64,000 bases of DNA from Apiosordaria backusii (GCA_030549205.1 JAUKTV010000032.1:61967-125966); one strand, 5' to 3'. Numbered from the stretch's first letter, positions 52,490-64,000 are shown. Notes: a model not told the origin generated them from the letters alone. Program-made: numbers and translations.

Positions 52490-54351
52490 ACGTATATTAT
52501 AAGCGAGTAACCTATATTAGCAAGTAACCCACTTCTCACCACACCGTAACAAACTATCCTCAATTATACCGCAACAATACTAGGAAGTAACTACAATTAT
52601 ATTAGAAACGTCTAAATTAGATAATTCCCTAGCCTTCTAGCAAATACGCACATTATAGCCAGGCTTACTGTATATACTATAGTACCGAATCCTTATATAA
52701 CCTCTCCCTACATTACTACTATCCGGCTACGTTTCTTACACTCTCTCTCTATCTACAGCCTTCTAATCCAATAGATCCTATACCTCTTATATAGTAAATA
52801 ACTCTTTAAGCCTTATATATGTTTTTTTAACTTTCCAGCATTTGCTTAATGCCTTATTAGCTTTATAAAGCAAAAAGACCTTTACTTATAAAAGGGCTAC
52901 TTAATATATTATAGCCGTTATACTCTTAGTAAGCTAGTCTACTACAGCTAATATCGAAGTCGGAAAGCTATTTTAATAATTAGTAATTCAAGTTTTAATA
53001 AGCGTTAACTATAAGTTAGCTTTTTAAAGGTTATACGGTATTTAAAAGACTTAAGGTTATAAAGTACCGGCCTATAAGTTTAAGGGTATTAGCATACAAA
53101 GCCTTATATTTAACTTAAAAAGCACTTTCTCTAAATCGTATAGTATAAGGCCAATACCTGTAAAGCTATCTTATATATTCTTCTCTATTATAGAAGTAAA
53201 GAAGGCCTCGCAAAAGGCATAAAGGAACTTAAGCTTATTTACATAGTTAATATATATATATATTAAGTCCTCGATCTAACGGCCGTACGCCTACTTTAAT
53301 AGCTTAAAGTAGCCAATATTAAGTAGCTAAAGATAGTATAAAGAATGTAAAAGTATATAAAGTATAATAATATTGTTCTACTAATAGTAACGCTCGAATT
53401 TAATCAAATAGTAGCTTTTATAGCCGTCGAGGATTAATAACCGGTATTTGCCCTTTATATAGGACGCTATATAATAGTCAAAGTATTTAATTTAATCTAA
53501 GCTTACCAGATTAACAATCCAGCTATTATCAGTAGTTACAATGTACTAAGTAAACGGTAGGTTATATTCAGTATATTAATTAACAAGGTAGTACTATACA
53601 GCTAAAATAATAAAGGGAAAGATGGCCTAACCGAAGGCATTAACTCCCTAAATTACCGTTACCTATTCGCAGTTACTAAGCTAGGCTAGTTTTACCTTAC
53701 TAAAGCCGTCCAAAATTATAACTACTATACCCGCAAAGATAATACCTATTATAAACCTAATCTCGTCGAAGTTATAAATATCGTTATCTACAATACTATA
53801 CTTAGCCTTAATATTCTATATAAGCATAAACTATTTGCCGATAACCTTTAAATCCTTATACTTAGCTCTCTAGTAATTGTATCTACGTATATACCGTATA
53901 CAAAGCTCTAGCTAGCATTTAACAAAGTTATATACCTAAAGCTTACTAATAGGGGGCACGTCGCATACACATAGTAGATAGTTGGCTATATTTTCTACAC
54001 TACATAGCTTTAGTAGAAAAGATCGCGTATTTAGCTCAATAATATATTAAATAATAGCCTTCTCTTCGGAATCTATAAGCCGGCGCGATTTAAACATAGT
54101 ATTACATCGTATAAGCCGGCCAGCACGCCAACGCCCTAGAGTCTTACGATCGACTCCATAAATCTTAGCTACGGCTCGTTCGCTTAGATTCTTATCGTTT
54201 TAAAGCGCTTAGAGGGCTAAAATTATGTAGGCTTCATTTAAATTAGAAGGCATCTTAGATGGTTGAGGAAATTGTTATTAAGTGCGAAGGTGTCATATCA
54301 CGAAGGAAGTAGGTCACTCGCTTATATAGGTCACTCGCTTATAATATACGT
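52490..54351 (-). mobile_element. Fot1/pogo-type DNA transposon, full length, RIP-inactivated
   Basis: 1862 bp bounded by inverted ends ACGTATATTATAAGCGAGT and flanked by TA on both sides (52488-52489 and 54352-54353), the target duplication of the Tc1/mariner superfamily. Inside the ends a subterminal GGTCACTCGCTTATA-like motif is repeated. The minus strand reads a pogo/Fot1-like transposase N-terminus beginning at about 54252: LNEAYIILAL, SERAVAKIYGVDRKTLGRWR (psq-type helix-turn-helix) and a following CENP-B-like region (DSEEKAII, NFVKC). TAA and TAG replace Gln and Trp codons at many places, the RIP outcome. Length matches the family's usual 1.8-1.9 kb. Not able to make transposase. Confidence 0.85.
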
Positions 54352-54619
54352 TAATATCCTTCAAAGCCCGAATAATGATGGCGGGCGACCCTTGCAAGAT
54401 GCGTTTCTCGAAAACGCAATTTGGTACGCAGGAATGATTGATATATTTCATCAGGCAATTAGAATTTGTTGCATCCATGTAAATATCGTTGCCGTAATGA
54501 GCAATGTATGTTTGCTTTATAATCCATTAGATGAACTGCTTTCAGGATTGGTGGCTGTCCTCTTGGAGCTCTGTGAATGCCTTGTGCTCTTTTGGGGGTA
54601 ACTTTTCGCGCTCTACTGC

Positions 54620-55002
54620 ATGTGGTAGGCCGAATAGAGGGAAGAAATTTTCTTTAAAGAATTTAAGGCAGGGTTAACCGGTAGTTTGTATACCTCGGCT
54701 CTTGCTTTTTCGAACCTCTCGGCTCTTTCCTTCTTGCGTTTCCTAATCCTTGCTATAGTATCTATCATCTGTCCGGAAAAGGACAGTAGCATATCTCCCT
54801 CTTCTATGACCTAGAAACCCTCGGGCTATTCGGATTTCAGGAGCTCAATGGTCTCCAGCTTATCGATTTCGGAAGGAGTAAACTCCATATCCACCGCCGC
54901 ATCTAGCGGGCTGTCTAAAAAACCGCAGCCGTCGTAGACACCAGATCGAGGATGACCATGATCATTCACAAATTCGGTGTTGATCTTATCGTCCTGGGGC
55001 AT
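54620..55002 (-). pseudogene. decayed gene of unknown function
   Basis: From ATG 55002 the minus strand reads a coding-like acidic peptide (MPQDDKINTEFVNDHGHP, later DMEFTPSEIDKLETIELL) to TAG 54828-54826. Past that stop and one more it continues coherently (VIEEGDMLLSFSGQMIDTI, RIRKRKKERAERFEKAR) to about 54620. Both stops fit C-to-T change of Gln codons. Charged coiled-coil character. No family recognised. It may belong to a transposable element accessory gene. Confidence 0.45.
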
Positions 55003-55649
55003 CGTCAATCTTGCAACGCGCGTGTAGAATAGTGCGAACTGGAGGATGATGGGTGATTTCCGTCGAGAGGCAAGAAATGTTTTTTTGGAGTGTTTCTGAG
55101 AGGGGGTCTTTCACCTGCGGCCAAACAACGAAGGACGCGAAGAAACCATACATGTAAATCGCGGCTTTTCGGCAGGACTCGGTTCGGCGGAAGTCGTAGC
55201 AAATAAATTGTGTTTTCGTCTACTACTGGGGTTTTCATGAGGTTCAGTCCAACGACAAGATAGGACAACATCGCTTAGAAAATACCCGCGTTTTTGGCAG
55301 CGGCTGAGACAAGCAGATGTAAACGAGAGCATAGAACTTGATTTATCTACCTATTCGGTCTTTTTCTCAACTTTTTTCGCTTTCACCCTAGCCCTATCTC
55401 ACCTCTGCCGACTCGAATACCATATTGCATCCACTGCATCTGCTCGGCAACTTGAGGCGAAAAATTGGTCATCTTTTAGTAACACAAACCGCCTCATCCT
55501 GTCTGCCAGAAGTCCCGTCCATCACGCCTCTCCTTCCTTTTAGCTGTTTATTTATACCCTTGGGCTTGGACACTTTGCCCCGTTGGCCTTTGACGCCTAT
55601 GACTCTGGAGCGAAGCGCCATGGGGTGTCGAAAAGACGACGGGAACAGC
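55003..55649. other. spacer, nothing supported
   Basis: Moderate GC sequence within the decayed region. Short open frames at 55005-55271 and 55425-55709 have no recognisable content. Confidence 0.4.
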
Positions 55650-55832
55650 CATCTGCACTTTCAGGGATCACAGTTTTGTGATCCATGCAGGTCGGCCGCG
55701 TTTACTTGAACGAGATGGGCCAAGGCTGACCTAGCGACATGGATCGCAAACTGTGATCCCTGAAAGTGCAGATGGGTCAAGGCTGACCTGATGATAAGGA
55801 TCACAAAACTGTGATCCCTGAAAGTGCAGATG
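55650..55832. repeat. palindromic 34-35 bp repeat, three copies
   Basis: A unit reading CATCTGCACTTTCAGGGATC then ACAGTTTTGTGATCC occurs on the plus strand at 55650-55684 and in reverse complement at 55741-55774 and 55798-55832. Half of each unit is itself a palindrome, GGATCACAAAACTGTGATCC. The last two copies are also linked by a repeated CAAGGCTGACCT. The cluster can fold into long hairpins. Confidence 0.85.
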
Positions 55833-58725
55833 AAAGGCTTGATTCAGCCGTCAACATGGGTTGCTTTCCCCTTCCCGATTGGGCAGTACAGCTCTCTCTC
55901 TTGACCAGGACTCTAATGGTAAGACTCTTTCTATCTATTCCAGAGTTCCCTCTAGACGGCCGAAGCGCGCCAAGCAGATAACAATGGGGCCAGCCTATGA
56001 GGGCCTTTTAATCAGCTGCCTCTTCTACTTGCCCTTTTCTGCCCTGCCTTTTTACCTGCCTTTTTCTAGTCACCCCCCCTGCCTTCTTCTCCCCTGTCTC
56101 ACTTTTCTGTGCCCTTATCGTGTTAAGTATCGGTATGTTGTCTTCAAGCGGCTGCTGGATGGTATACGCCGGTGCATTAGCGTACTGCAATAGTTACCGT
56201 TTTCCACCACCCATTCGCACCGCCGTCAATGAGCTTTTGGCCTGCTCTTGTTTGCCACTTGTCAATGGCACAGGTGAAATCCTCGTTGGCTGGGTCCCGA
56301 TCTGGACACTGGAAAATCCCAATAAATTTGGAGCACATTGTCAAACCAAAATCTTGAAACGTGCGTCCTTTGCTGGGATGTACTATTTGTCAGGCAACTC
56401 TTCCAAAAAAAGGTATGCCAGTAAAGCTTCTCAGAAGTTCATGAGTTTAAGCACCTGTGACTGTGCGGGTGTTGGTGCTGATATGTGGTGGTGATGTGCT
56501 CTCCAGGTACCAATGGCCATAGTCCGATTTACATTGGCCCTGGGAACTCGGTGGCTTGGTGATTTGATCTCTCATCAATCCGGTTTTGCAAATGCCCTAT
56601 CTCAAATCCTGCTTAACCTTCCACTTCCAGTTCGTTCGGTATAGACGTAATGACCGTATATATTAGGAAAGGAGCTAATATCATTCTTGCAGATAGGTAA
56701 AGGTACTGTATAGGTAAGAAAATAGGTTAAGAGTAGTCTACAGTTGTTTTTAAGGGTACGAAGCTTTCGAATAACGAATCTATAGTTATTAAATTTGTAG
56801 GCACCGAAAAATATAGGATATTAATAATAGTACTGACTTTAAAAGTACTTAAGTGCCGAAAATACTCAGTAATCTACTATAATATAAATATTGTAATTAC
56901 TAAAATATTTATACTATAACTGTATTAAAATAAATTTCGAAAGTCCATTTCTTTAGTTGTTTATATTTTTATTATATTTTTATTTTTAAAAAGCTTAGGC
57001 CGTTATTATTAGTTATATTCGAAAGCTGTAGGAATAAATTTATATTAAAGACAATGATTATAATAGTAAAACGGACAGTAGGTATCTTTCCAATCTAATA
57101 TGTTTTTTGTAATTAATATTATATCTTTAGTTAAGTATTATCTACTAAGACCTTTATAAAATAGATATAATATATTTAAATATTAAACTTTAGAATTTCC
57201 TATTAGGCAGACTAAATACCTTAGCTACTAGTAAGATATATACTATTAATTTTAGCTTTACTAGACTTTACCTATATAAGAATTAATATATCCTTTACTA
57301 TAGCGGTAAAAAGATTATTATTAGTACTTTAAGATTTATAAGTATTAATATATACCTTAAGGGCAAGTAGTTATATCGAAATAACCTTAAGTCTTTAGGC
57401 TATATATAGCTTAATTTTTTATAAGCTTTTCTATAGTAAAGGCTGGAGAATTTTACTTTAATAATTATAGGATAGAAAAAGCAGGAGATGTCGATTGATA
57501 CTTTTTATTATAGCTTTCTAATGTAATTTACTAATTACTTTCGGTATATCTATAGTTTACACTTTAATAAACTTTTAGATTATATTTACCATTAGGATCT
57601 TTTCTTAAAAGTATTATATAATGCTAGTAAGGTTATGATAGTGTATTTAACTAGATAACGATTGGATAGGCTTAGCTGTTATCTAATTTTAATAGTTGTA
57701 GCCAGGTCTTAGTTCAGTAAAGAGCGGAACTGGTCCTAGGGATTTACTTTGCTACTATTAGTATAGCTTTTAATTAGTTTAGTAGTTAAAGAATCAAGAT
57801 CTTAAGTTCGAGATTTAGTTTAAGGTAGTAGATAAGGGAACAGTCTGTAGCTTAGCTATAAACTATTGATTAAAGATAAGGTAGTAATTAACTGAAATTA
57901 ATAGTAATCCTTTAAAATATATATATGTACACTATTTTTAATACTGTCTCTATCTATCTTGATAAATGTATTTACACGAAGACCATTTAAAACAAGGTCA
58001 ACACCAATAACGGGCTTAGGTAACAGCAGAGCTGCAAGAAAAGTCCCTCTTATTTACTTCTCCTTGTTGACTGAGCCATACACCGTGTAGAGCGTCGATT
58101 ATCTCCTTGCTGGCCAGACCTACCGAGATGTAACCTGTTAAAACATGGTCACCTCCATGACCTTTCCAAGATCGAATCCTTCCTGACTCGGCTGGACTTG
58201 GACAAGATCTTGTAGAGCGCCATAGCATTTGCTTCTGTGTTGCTGTCTTGTTTCCCGCCAGACAGCCTCAAAACGGCCAGAAATACTTCAAACGCGCAAT
58301 AGGCCAACCATGCAGAAAGTCCTGAGCTGAAGCGGTAAACCTGTCAAATGAGAACTATTTAAAGTGGTCTTCAGCTCCCGTCACGCCTCCAGACTTCTCC
58401 CTCGACACACTCAAGCCTTGATCCCCAGTACACCTGACACCTCCGCTACCAGAAAATGGATGACAACACGCAAGCCCAATCCCCCCTGCTTTTTGACAGA
58501 AAAGGCAATCTAAGGAAACCACAGGTAAAACCATCGCCCCGACAACCACATCAAACGCTGACCAGCTCCTGTACAGGTCCCGCCTAATGACGCCTCGCGA
58601 TGGCGCCGTAGTTCCGTATGAACATCCGATAGAAATTTGTGAATCCTCGAAACTCTCGAGAGGAGACTTCTATTTTTTTCCATGTTAGGTAAGAAGAAAT
58701 GAGAATTGCACTATCTATAACTTGA
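55833..58725. other. mixed spacer and AT-rich RIP tract
   Basis: 55833-56640 is of moderate GC without a supported gene. 56641-57960 is extremely AT-rich and TA-dense with no readable frame, consistent with an unidentifiable RIP-mutated repeat. 57961-58725 returns to moderate GC. A 70-codon minus frame at 58016-58228 looks like a fragment but matches nothing that I know. Confidence 0.45.
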
Positions 58726-59336
58726 TCAAGCCTCATCACGCTGAGAGTATCCAACGCTTTCCCCAACTGTCTCTGATCCCTCGGTCTTGCCACACTTGAG
58801 ATCCCATGTGATAGGAAAATCCGCCTCTATATCCCAACCACAGTAGTATTCCTCTGTATCAGGGGCCGATTCTAAAGCTTCCGGGACTAAAAAGGCCGTC
58901 AAGTCAAACTTGCCAGTCATGTCCATAGTCTTCCAATCCCAATGCCATCCAGCCTACATTTCGCCTATGGTCATGTCAACTGGGAGCTCCAAAGACGACC
59001 AACTCGGATCGAGATAGTCAAATGATTCCCACTCCAAAAGAGTTGCTTGCAAATGACCTGGGTCTGTCAGGGCAGTCTCTTTAGGCTGGGGCTGCAGGGT
59101 CTGGGGACATCGTCCCATGGCAGTGTGTATATATCGGCCAGGATTGGAATATCGCTCTCGTCTGGTTGCTGGTTTGTTCCGGAAACTGCCGAGTCGAAAT
59201 GCTCAAATGTCTGCTTCTCGGTCGCCTGCTGGATCAATGAGCAGGGGTTGGTGGGAATTGCTATTGTCTGAGAGGCATCCTTGGGCTGGACAGGTGTGAG
59301 TGACTGTCCTCCCATGATCAGGGATACATCTATCAT
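58726..59336 (-). pseudogene. unknown gene with frameshift and stop
   Basis: ATG 59336 opens MIDVSLIMGGQSLTPVQP and a coding-like acidic protein up to YTLPWDDVP. The frame then breaks at a four-C run (plus strand 59103-59106). The continuing frame (QTLQPQPKETAL, EWESFDYLDPSW) meets TAG at 58956-58954 and resumes (DMTGKFDLTAFLVPEALE) to a stop at 58726. One lost C and one C-to-T change account for both breaks. It is about 200 codons in all, Asp/Glu/Pro-rich, resembling an activation-type region. No family recognised. Confidence 0.5.
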
Positions 59337-60511
59337 GAATGGACTAATTAAATTCGTTTGTATGTTCGCTTATGGCAGAGACGGATGACTTAAGCTTCGT
59401 GGGTGTTTGGTTATCGTTTGTACGGCGGTATAAGGAGATCGCAGGAGGCTTTAGGTAGCGTTTGGAATTTCTGTTGTTTTTGCTGCGTTTGGAAGGGGCT
59501 TGGGGTGCGACGCGAGTTGATTATGGATCTCGAACCTTGGTTTGCTTCGTTTTGCTTACTTCTGTTGATAAAGTCGTCGTGATGTAGTGAGGATTGGGTC
59601 CGGTAATGCTCTAGGTAGTTAGATAGTAGGCCTAATATATATTAGGACTACCCTGTTTATTCTTGTCTGGCCGCTATTAATTACCCTGTTTATTTATATG
59701 ATGCTGCGATAGGGTTATATCGTTTTGGGTCGGCCTTGCTATCTGACTTAGCGACAGTGCTGTCTGGGGTTAACTGTGCCGCCTAAATCAGAGACAGCTA
59801 TTTATCGTCGTTCGCGCTTAACTACGCTATCGGATCTAATCAAGGGTCAAATATCCTGTACTGGTGGGCATATGTAGCATTACTACCCAGGGTTGATTTT
59901 AAGCTGCATCTGGTATAGCTACAGTTGTAGTAGCTGAAAGATCTTTTCTGTTGAGATAATGTACTAGCGTAATAATATTGCGGCCGCCTCTATAATTGGA
60001 AACAAGTTCTTCCAAAAGCAAGGTATACCAAGTCTGTACGGAGGTAGCTTGCATATAAGCCAAGAGTTAGAAAGGCGGCCGGAGCAAGAGACGAGAGAAG
60101 ACAAAGCTTCTGGACTTGTGCAGCTCTGTATACTTCTGTATCCTGAAGTACCTGTTACCTAGTGACCAATGCAGTGATCTGCTTATTTTACATCTAAAGT
60201 ACGTAAAGATAAAGGGATTTACCCGTAAATACTAAGTAGGCTTACATCCTAGATATATACCTCGCTATTTACCACTATAGGTACGCAGGCTATTTTGGTC
60301 ATCCTTATTCTAATTTTGGAGAGGCTTATACTACATCATCTTTTAGTACGCTAGGCTTATCTAGTTCTTCTACAGGACTATTAAATACTCTCTTATTAGG
60401 TAGCATCTTCGCTAACGTCTTCATTGCACTTCTCTCGCTAACTTCCATTCTGCACCTCTCTCACTAACACCTTTATACTAATTCTTTAAATCGAACATTA
60501 ACGCTATACCA
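59337..60511. other. spacer grading into AT-rich sequence
   Basis: The first 250 bases are a pyrimidine/purine-mixed leader upstream of the decayed 59336 gene. The rest is AT-rich without readable frames or repeats that I can define. Confidence 0.45.
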
Positions 60512-60860
60512 GAAGACGAGATCACTGATTTTGCAGGCCAGGTACCTGCGGACTTAATTTTAAACGTTGGCTCTAATCCAACAACGCCTCTAAAAGTTCA
60601 AACGGTATTCCTTACAAAATGTTCGCCGTACTTTCAGAGGGCGTGCTCAGACGCCCGACCTAGCAACTCCCCCGATATACGACACATTTCGCTTCCCGAT
60701 ATTAATACTTACACGTTCCGCATCATTCTTTGCGCTATCTATATACACTTTACATAAGTATTAAGCTTTATAAAGCGCTCCAACTTTACGGAAATACTGA
60801 GAATTCTAATACTTATAAAGGAGTATTTTCGCTTACAGTACTAAACCCTTGGGTTTAACC
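60512..60860 (+). pseudogene. BTB/POZ-domain gene relic
   Basis: The plus frame from 60512 reads a BTB/POZ core: VPADLILNVGS, then KVQTVFLTKCSPYFQRAC, then ISLPDINTYTFRIILCAIY. It then meets TAA at 60755-60757 and continues for some 30 codons (IKRSNFTEILRILI). These are the conserved strand-helix elements of fungal BTB proteins (D-I/L-x-x-V, V-H/Q-K-x-x-L, S-x-Y-F). No clear start codon or C-terminal part remains. Confidence 0.65.
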
Positions 60861-62680
60861 CTTAATCGCACGAATTTGGTCCGTTATTAACTAACTAAAT
60901 AACTAAGAGCTGATCAGTTGCGCTCTGATTTTGAGAGAATTCAGAGAAGTCGAGATTCTAGTCAGCGTTATCTATATACTTGCCCATTTTGCAAGGAAGG
61001 ATAACGACGGATAGATTGTTCTGCCTTATCACCGATCGGAAAGTCTACAAATATAATGGCATCATTTGAGGCCTCTAAAAGACTGCCTTCACGGACTGCC
61101 TAATAATAATGGTGTTTTCGATATTATAAGTGAGTTTCTCGAAATCCATATATTCACTTCGATGTATTAACAAACTACGAACATAGTGGCCATTGAATGC
61201 GCAAGGGAGAAACTGTATCGCTTCCTAGCCGAGCTAGCGCGCGCGGATTTCACCAAACTACATGAACCTTCGGATGTGAATGTCTCGAGTCATCATTAGG
61301 AGGGATTCATCGATATCTATTCCAATTACCGATCGGTGAACGAACCTTCCTTGACTTAACGAGAGTCAACGCCTCCACTGTTCTCAATGACCTGCGCTGT
61401 TATTAACATGCTTTGGTATTCAGTATAACTTCCTTGATTAACGGTGCCTTTTTAGTAGGCAGAACCAACTATAAAGATAACTGTCGTACCTGGAAACCAT
61501 AGAAAGATCATTACAAGGTCTATAGCCACACCATAGTTAATGTTATTTGCCAAGCAGGTTACTAGACTAGCGCGGTAAGTAGAGCGATGTTAGAGAGACG
61601 CCATACTCAAGAGCAATGTTCAAGCCTGCTACATACCTTGTTATTCGATAATGCTATAACCAGAGGTTATAAAGCTACTATCAAGACGGACACTTCGACA
61701 TCGACGCCTATAAACATTAGTAGGCCTTTATACTAGTCATTGACTAAGATTATAAGCCCTGCATTTAAAGTTAAAGGGACCTTTTATTTATCCCAGGAAT
61801 ATACCGATACTTTATATCTTCATTATTGTAGGAAAAATCCTATTCCACTTAGCCTAATCTATATCTAGGGAAGCGCTAGAGGGTCGGTATATAGGAAAAA
61901 CTATAATAAGGTTTACACTTATATTGGTTTTGGTTTCTATTACTTTCTAAATATCAACGGACTAGACCTAGATAACGTATATATACTTAGTAAGTATACC
62001 TATATTCGACCTGATCTCCTTATGATAAATACTGACTATTTTATAGCTTAGGGCAATATACTTATAAATACTGTAAATAGTATCGTATAAAAGGACTTAG
62101 AGTTTACCCTTAGGCTTTATATCATTTTTACATAGCACTACAGTCTACGATGCAGGATATATAAGTTTGCGTTTATTAAAGAAGTAAAAGCCTTCTTCTC
62201 TTTTCTAAAAGTAGCGTTAAAAAAGACAGCTTTTATAATTAGCTTATAAGTCGAAAGTCTTTTACGATTATAGTTTTTTATAATTAATATAAAGGAACAG
62301 GAATAATATAATTGGTTTTATTGAGTCGATCTAGTGCGACTAGAAACTCCCGAGTTAAATATACTAAGAGTAGAGTTAACGGATAGGTATACCGGCAACT
62401 TTATATCTACTCGATAAGTTACTTTAGATAGTAAGGCAGAGTCGGATAGCTTTAGTAGAAAGAACTGTGCAACTTAGATAATAATTTATCACCGACGTAA
62501 GAAAACATTACTTAGAAATCAAATCTACCTTAAAACAAATATTTTATGAAAACAATAGGCCTTTACCCTTCAGATTCTACCCTATCTTATAATAAAACCG
62601 TTCATGCTTCCCACCTATCCGCCCTTGCCTTCCAACGGACAAATAGAAATGATATGCAGTAAGGAACTCTGACATCTAGA
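60861..62680. other. AT-rich decayed sequence, nothing readable
   Basis: Stops in all six frames and TA-dense sequence. Slightly higher GC at 61180-61330 may be another gene remnant, but no motif can be read. Confidence 0.45.
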
Positions 62681-62880
62681 ACCAAGGGCAGTGCATCTCT
62701 CTTCGACTTGATGGTCATTGGCGACTTCTCTGAACCAAACGTAGATCTTTCCGCCGCGCTGGAAGGTGGCATTGATGCGGTGATCCACGTAGCCTCACCT
62801 TTTACGTACGACACTGAAGATAACGAAGCAGAACTGATACTGCCTGCTATCAACGGAGGAATGCTATCTTGTCTACGGCC
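62681..62880 (+). pseudogene. fragment of a DFR/GRE2-like reductase gene
   Basis: The plus frame reads IGDFSEPNVDLSAALEGG and IDAVIHVASPFTYDTEDNEA then ELILPAING. This is the segment after the first Rossmann strands of extended SDRs of the dihydroflavonol/methylglyoxal reductase group. The cofactor motif before it and the Tyr-Lys catalytic part after it are not found. It belongs to the same family as the intact gene at 28478-29585 but is not an obvious copy of it. Confidence 0.7.
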
Positions 62881-64000
62881 GCTTGCTGCTCGGCGATACT
62901 CGACTGGCTGTCCCGCTCGCTAGCAGAAGCGGAGCAGGCACCCGACTGCATCAGGTTTCCTAAATCCTGGGAAAGCCCGGTCGCCTTAGAAAGTGGTGGG
63001 GTTCATGACGCTTACCTAAACTCGATGGAGGGCTGTATCGAGGGTGGATGTGTGGTCCGGCCCGAGCGCGTTTTCACAGCCTTCTAGCGCCCGCTAGTAC
63101 ATCGCCTCGGCTTCCCCTAGTCGGCTTTAATCTGCGTAAAGGACGCCTAATGCATATACTGCGTTGGTGATATTAATTCCTTTAAAGTCGCATACGCCCC
63201 TCCGAAACTTCCAGCTTACTATAAGTACCTCTCTATATACAGAAAAAGCTGCCGCTGGAGTATCTAATAATCCTTAATTATACTGTCGGGTATTAAGAAT
63301 CTAACCACCATTATCGTTAGCTATAGAAACAGTCTTTTCTTATTATTATCTTATATATATAATGTCTATCTATATACTACCGGGTATATACTATAGTTTC
63401 TATTACCCTATACTAACTTTTAAGCCTCGATTATTAAATAGCGGAATAGTAGTTTCGTTATACTTAAGAACCTGACCTTGTTATATATTATATTATAGAG
63501 CTATTTAGACTACTATTCCTTACTATTTACTATAGCTTACAGTAGACTATACTATAGGTCTTTATTATTAATAAAAGCCTAAAGCTATAGTAGATTTAAG
63601 GCGCTTTCGTTCTTTACCTTTATTACCTTTAATAATATCATTTATATTGTATTAACACTTTTTTATTTATAATCTATTAGTAATAAATTAAACTTGCTAT
63701 TAAACTTTATTAAGTTGTTCTACTATTATTTATAGAGTTGAATATATAATACAATGTTAAGCCTGGTCTTATATAAATATAACGTAGCCTAGGTAAGTAT
63801 AAGTAGTAGGCTATTAAGTAAATCGAGTAGCTTGGTCTTAATTTTGTCTATAATTGCTATCTATTAGCCTTAGTTTTAAAACTTATATCGTTAAAACCTA
63901 CCAATTGTAGTCTATATTATATATAAATTTAGCAGTACCTAATTCTTAGTCTACTTTGTTTAGTTATTTTGAGTTACCGAGCTATACTAGTTTTAACAAC
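62881..64000. other. AT-rich tract to window end
   Basis: A short moderate-GC segment (to about 63110) is followed by dense TA-rich sequence with no readable frame. It is consistent with RIP-mutated repeats of unknown identity. Confidence 0.5.

Noticed and set aside
1..64000. CRISPR arrays, operons, riboswitches, prophage
   Set aside because: The window is fungal nuclear DNA; no regularly spaced direct repeats with unique spacers and no bacterial gene organisation.

Overview
The window comes from a filamentous ascomycete (Pezizomycotina). A Sordariomycete, probably of the Sordariales, fits best. The genes have short GT-AG introns, mostly 50-105 bp. The gene content is typical of the group: a DHN-melanin tetrahydroxynaphthalene reductase, a CBM35-GH26 mannanase close in layout to the Podospora enzyme, a PTH11-like rhodopsin receptor, a Dal5-type MFS carrier and a fungal transcription-factor relative. 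The last quarter shows strong repeat-induced point mutation (RIP) decay. There is no sign of prokaryotic organisation.

1-8.5 kb: gene-poor. It holds two short tandem repeats, a two-helix membrane protein (2451-3038), a large multi-CxxC cysteine-rich protein with one intron (3353-4976) and a probably broken small gene (5404-5844, minus). 8.5-21 kb: a dense, mostly plus-strand block. It carries tetrahydroxynaphthalene reductase, an unknown gene with an in-frame stop, a phenylalanine ammonia-lyase broken by a one-base deletion, a SLAC1/TDT anion or malate-type transporter, a sterol-desaturase-type hydroxylase, a secreted CBM35-GH26 beta-mannanase and a four-exon Nudix hydrolase. 21.6-23.1 kb: a 5'-truncated TauD-type dioxygenase lies head to head with an ankyrin-repeat gene that also looks 5'-short, which suggests a rearrangement breakpoint.

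24.2-37.2 kb: an accessory block. It has a Dal5-type MFS carrier, a truncated transcription-factor-like gene without a zinc cluster, a DFR/GRE2-like reductase, an APH-family phosphotransferase, a Gfo/Idh/MocA oxidoreductase, a GPI-anchored secreted protein whose stop codon shares a CTAG with its neighbour's, a DUF1304 membrane protein and a PTH11-like receptor. Carrier, regulator-like gene, two oxidoreductases and a kinase side by side resemble a small catabolic or specialised-metabolism cluster, but the substrate cannot be read from sequence. 38.2-40.4 kb: a single-exon 721-residue protein joins a PD-(D/E)XK nuclease-like domain, a Cys/His knuckle and a protein-kinase-like domain. It is the most unusual gene here. 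41-47.3 kb: tiny cysteine-rich genes, a secreted Pro/Thr-rich repeat protein with two Kex2-type sites, and a convergent cytochrome P450.

From about 47.65 kb to the end the sequence turns AT-rich and is a graveyard. It contains an inverted pair of Tc1/mariner relics (one interrupted by a 666-667 bp insertion with a 7-8 bp target duplication), a complete but RIP-killed Fot1/pogo-type element with terminal inverted repeats and TA duplications (52490-54351), a palindromic repeat cluster, and decayed fragments of host-type genes (BTB/POZ, a reductase, two unknowns). No functional gene is supported beyond about 47.3 kb. All gene models, splice sites and homologies are read by eye and need confirmation by alignment or RNA-seq.
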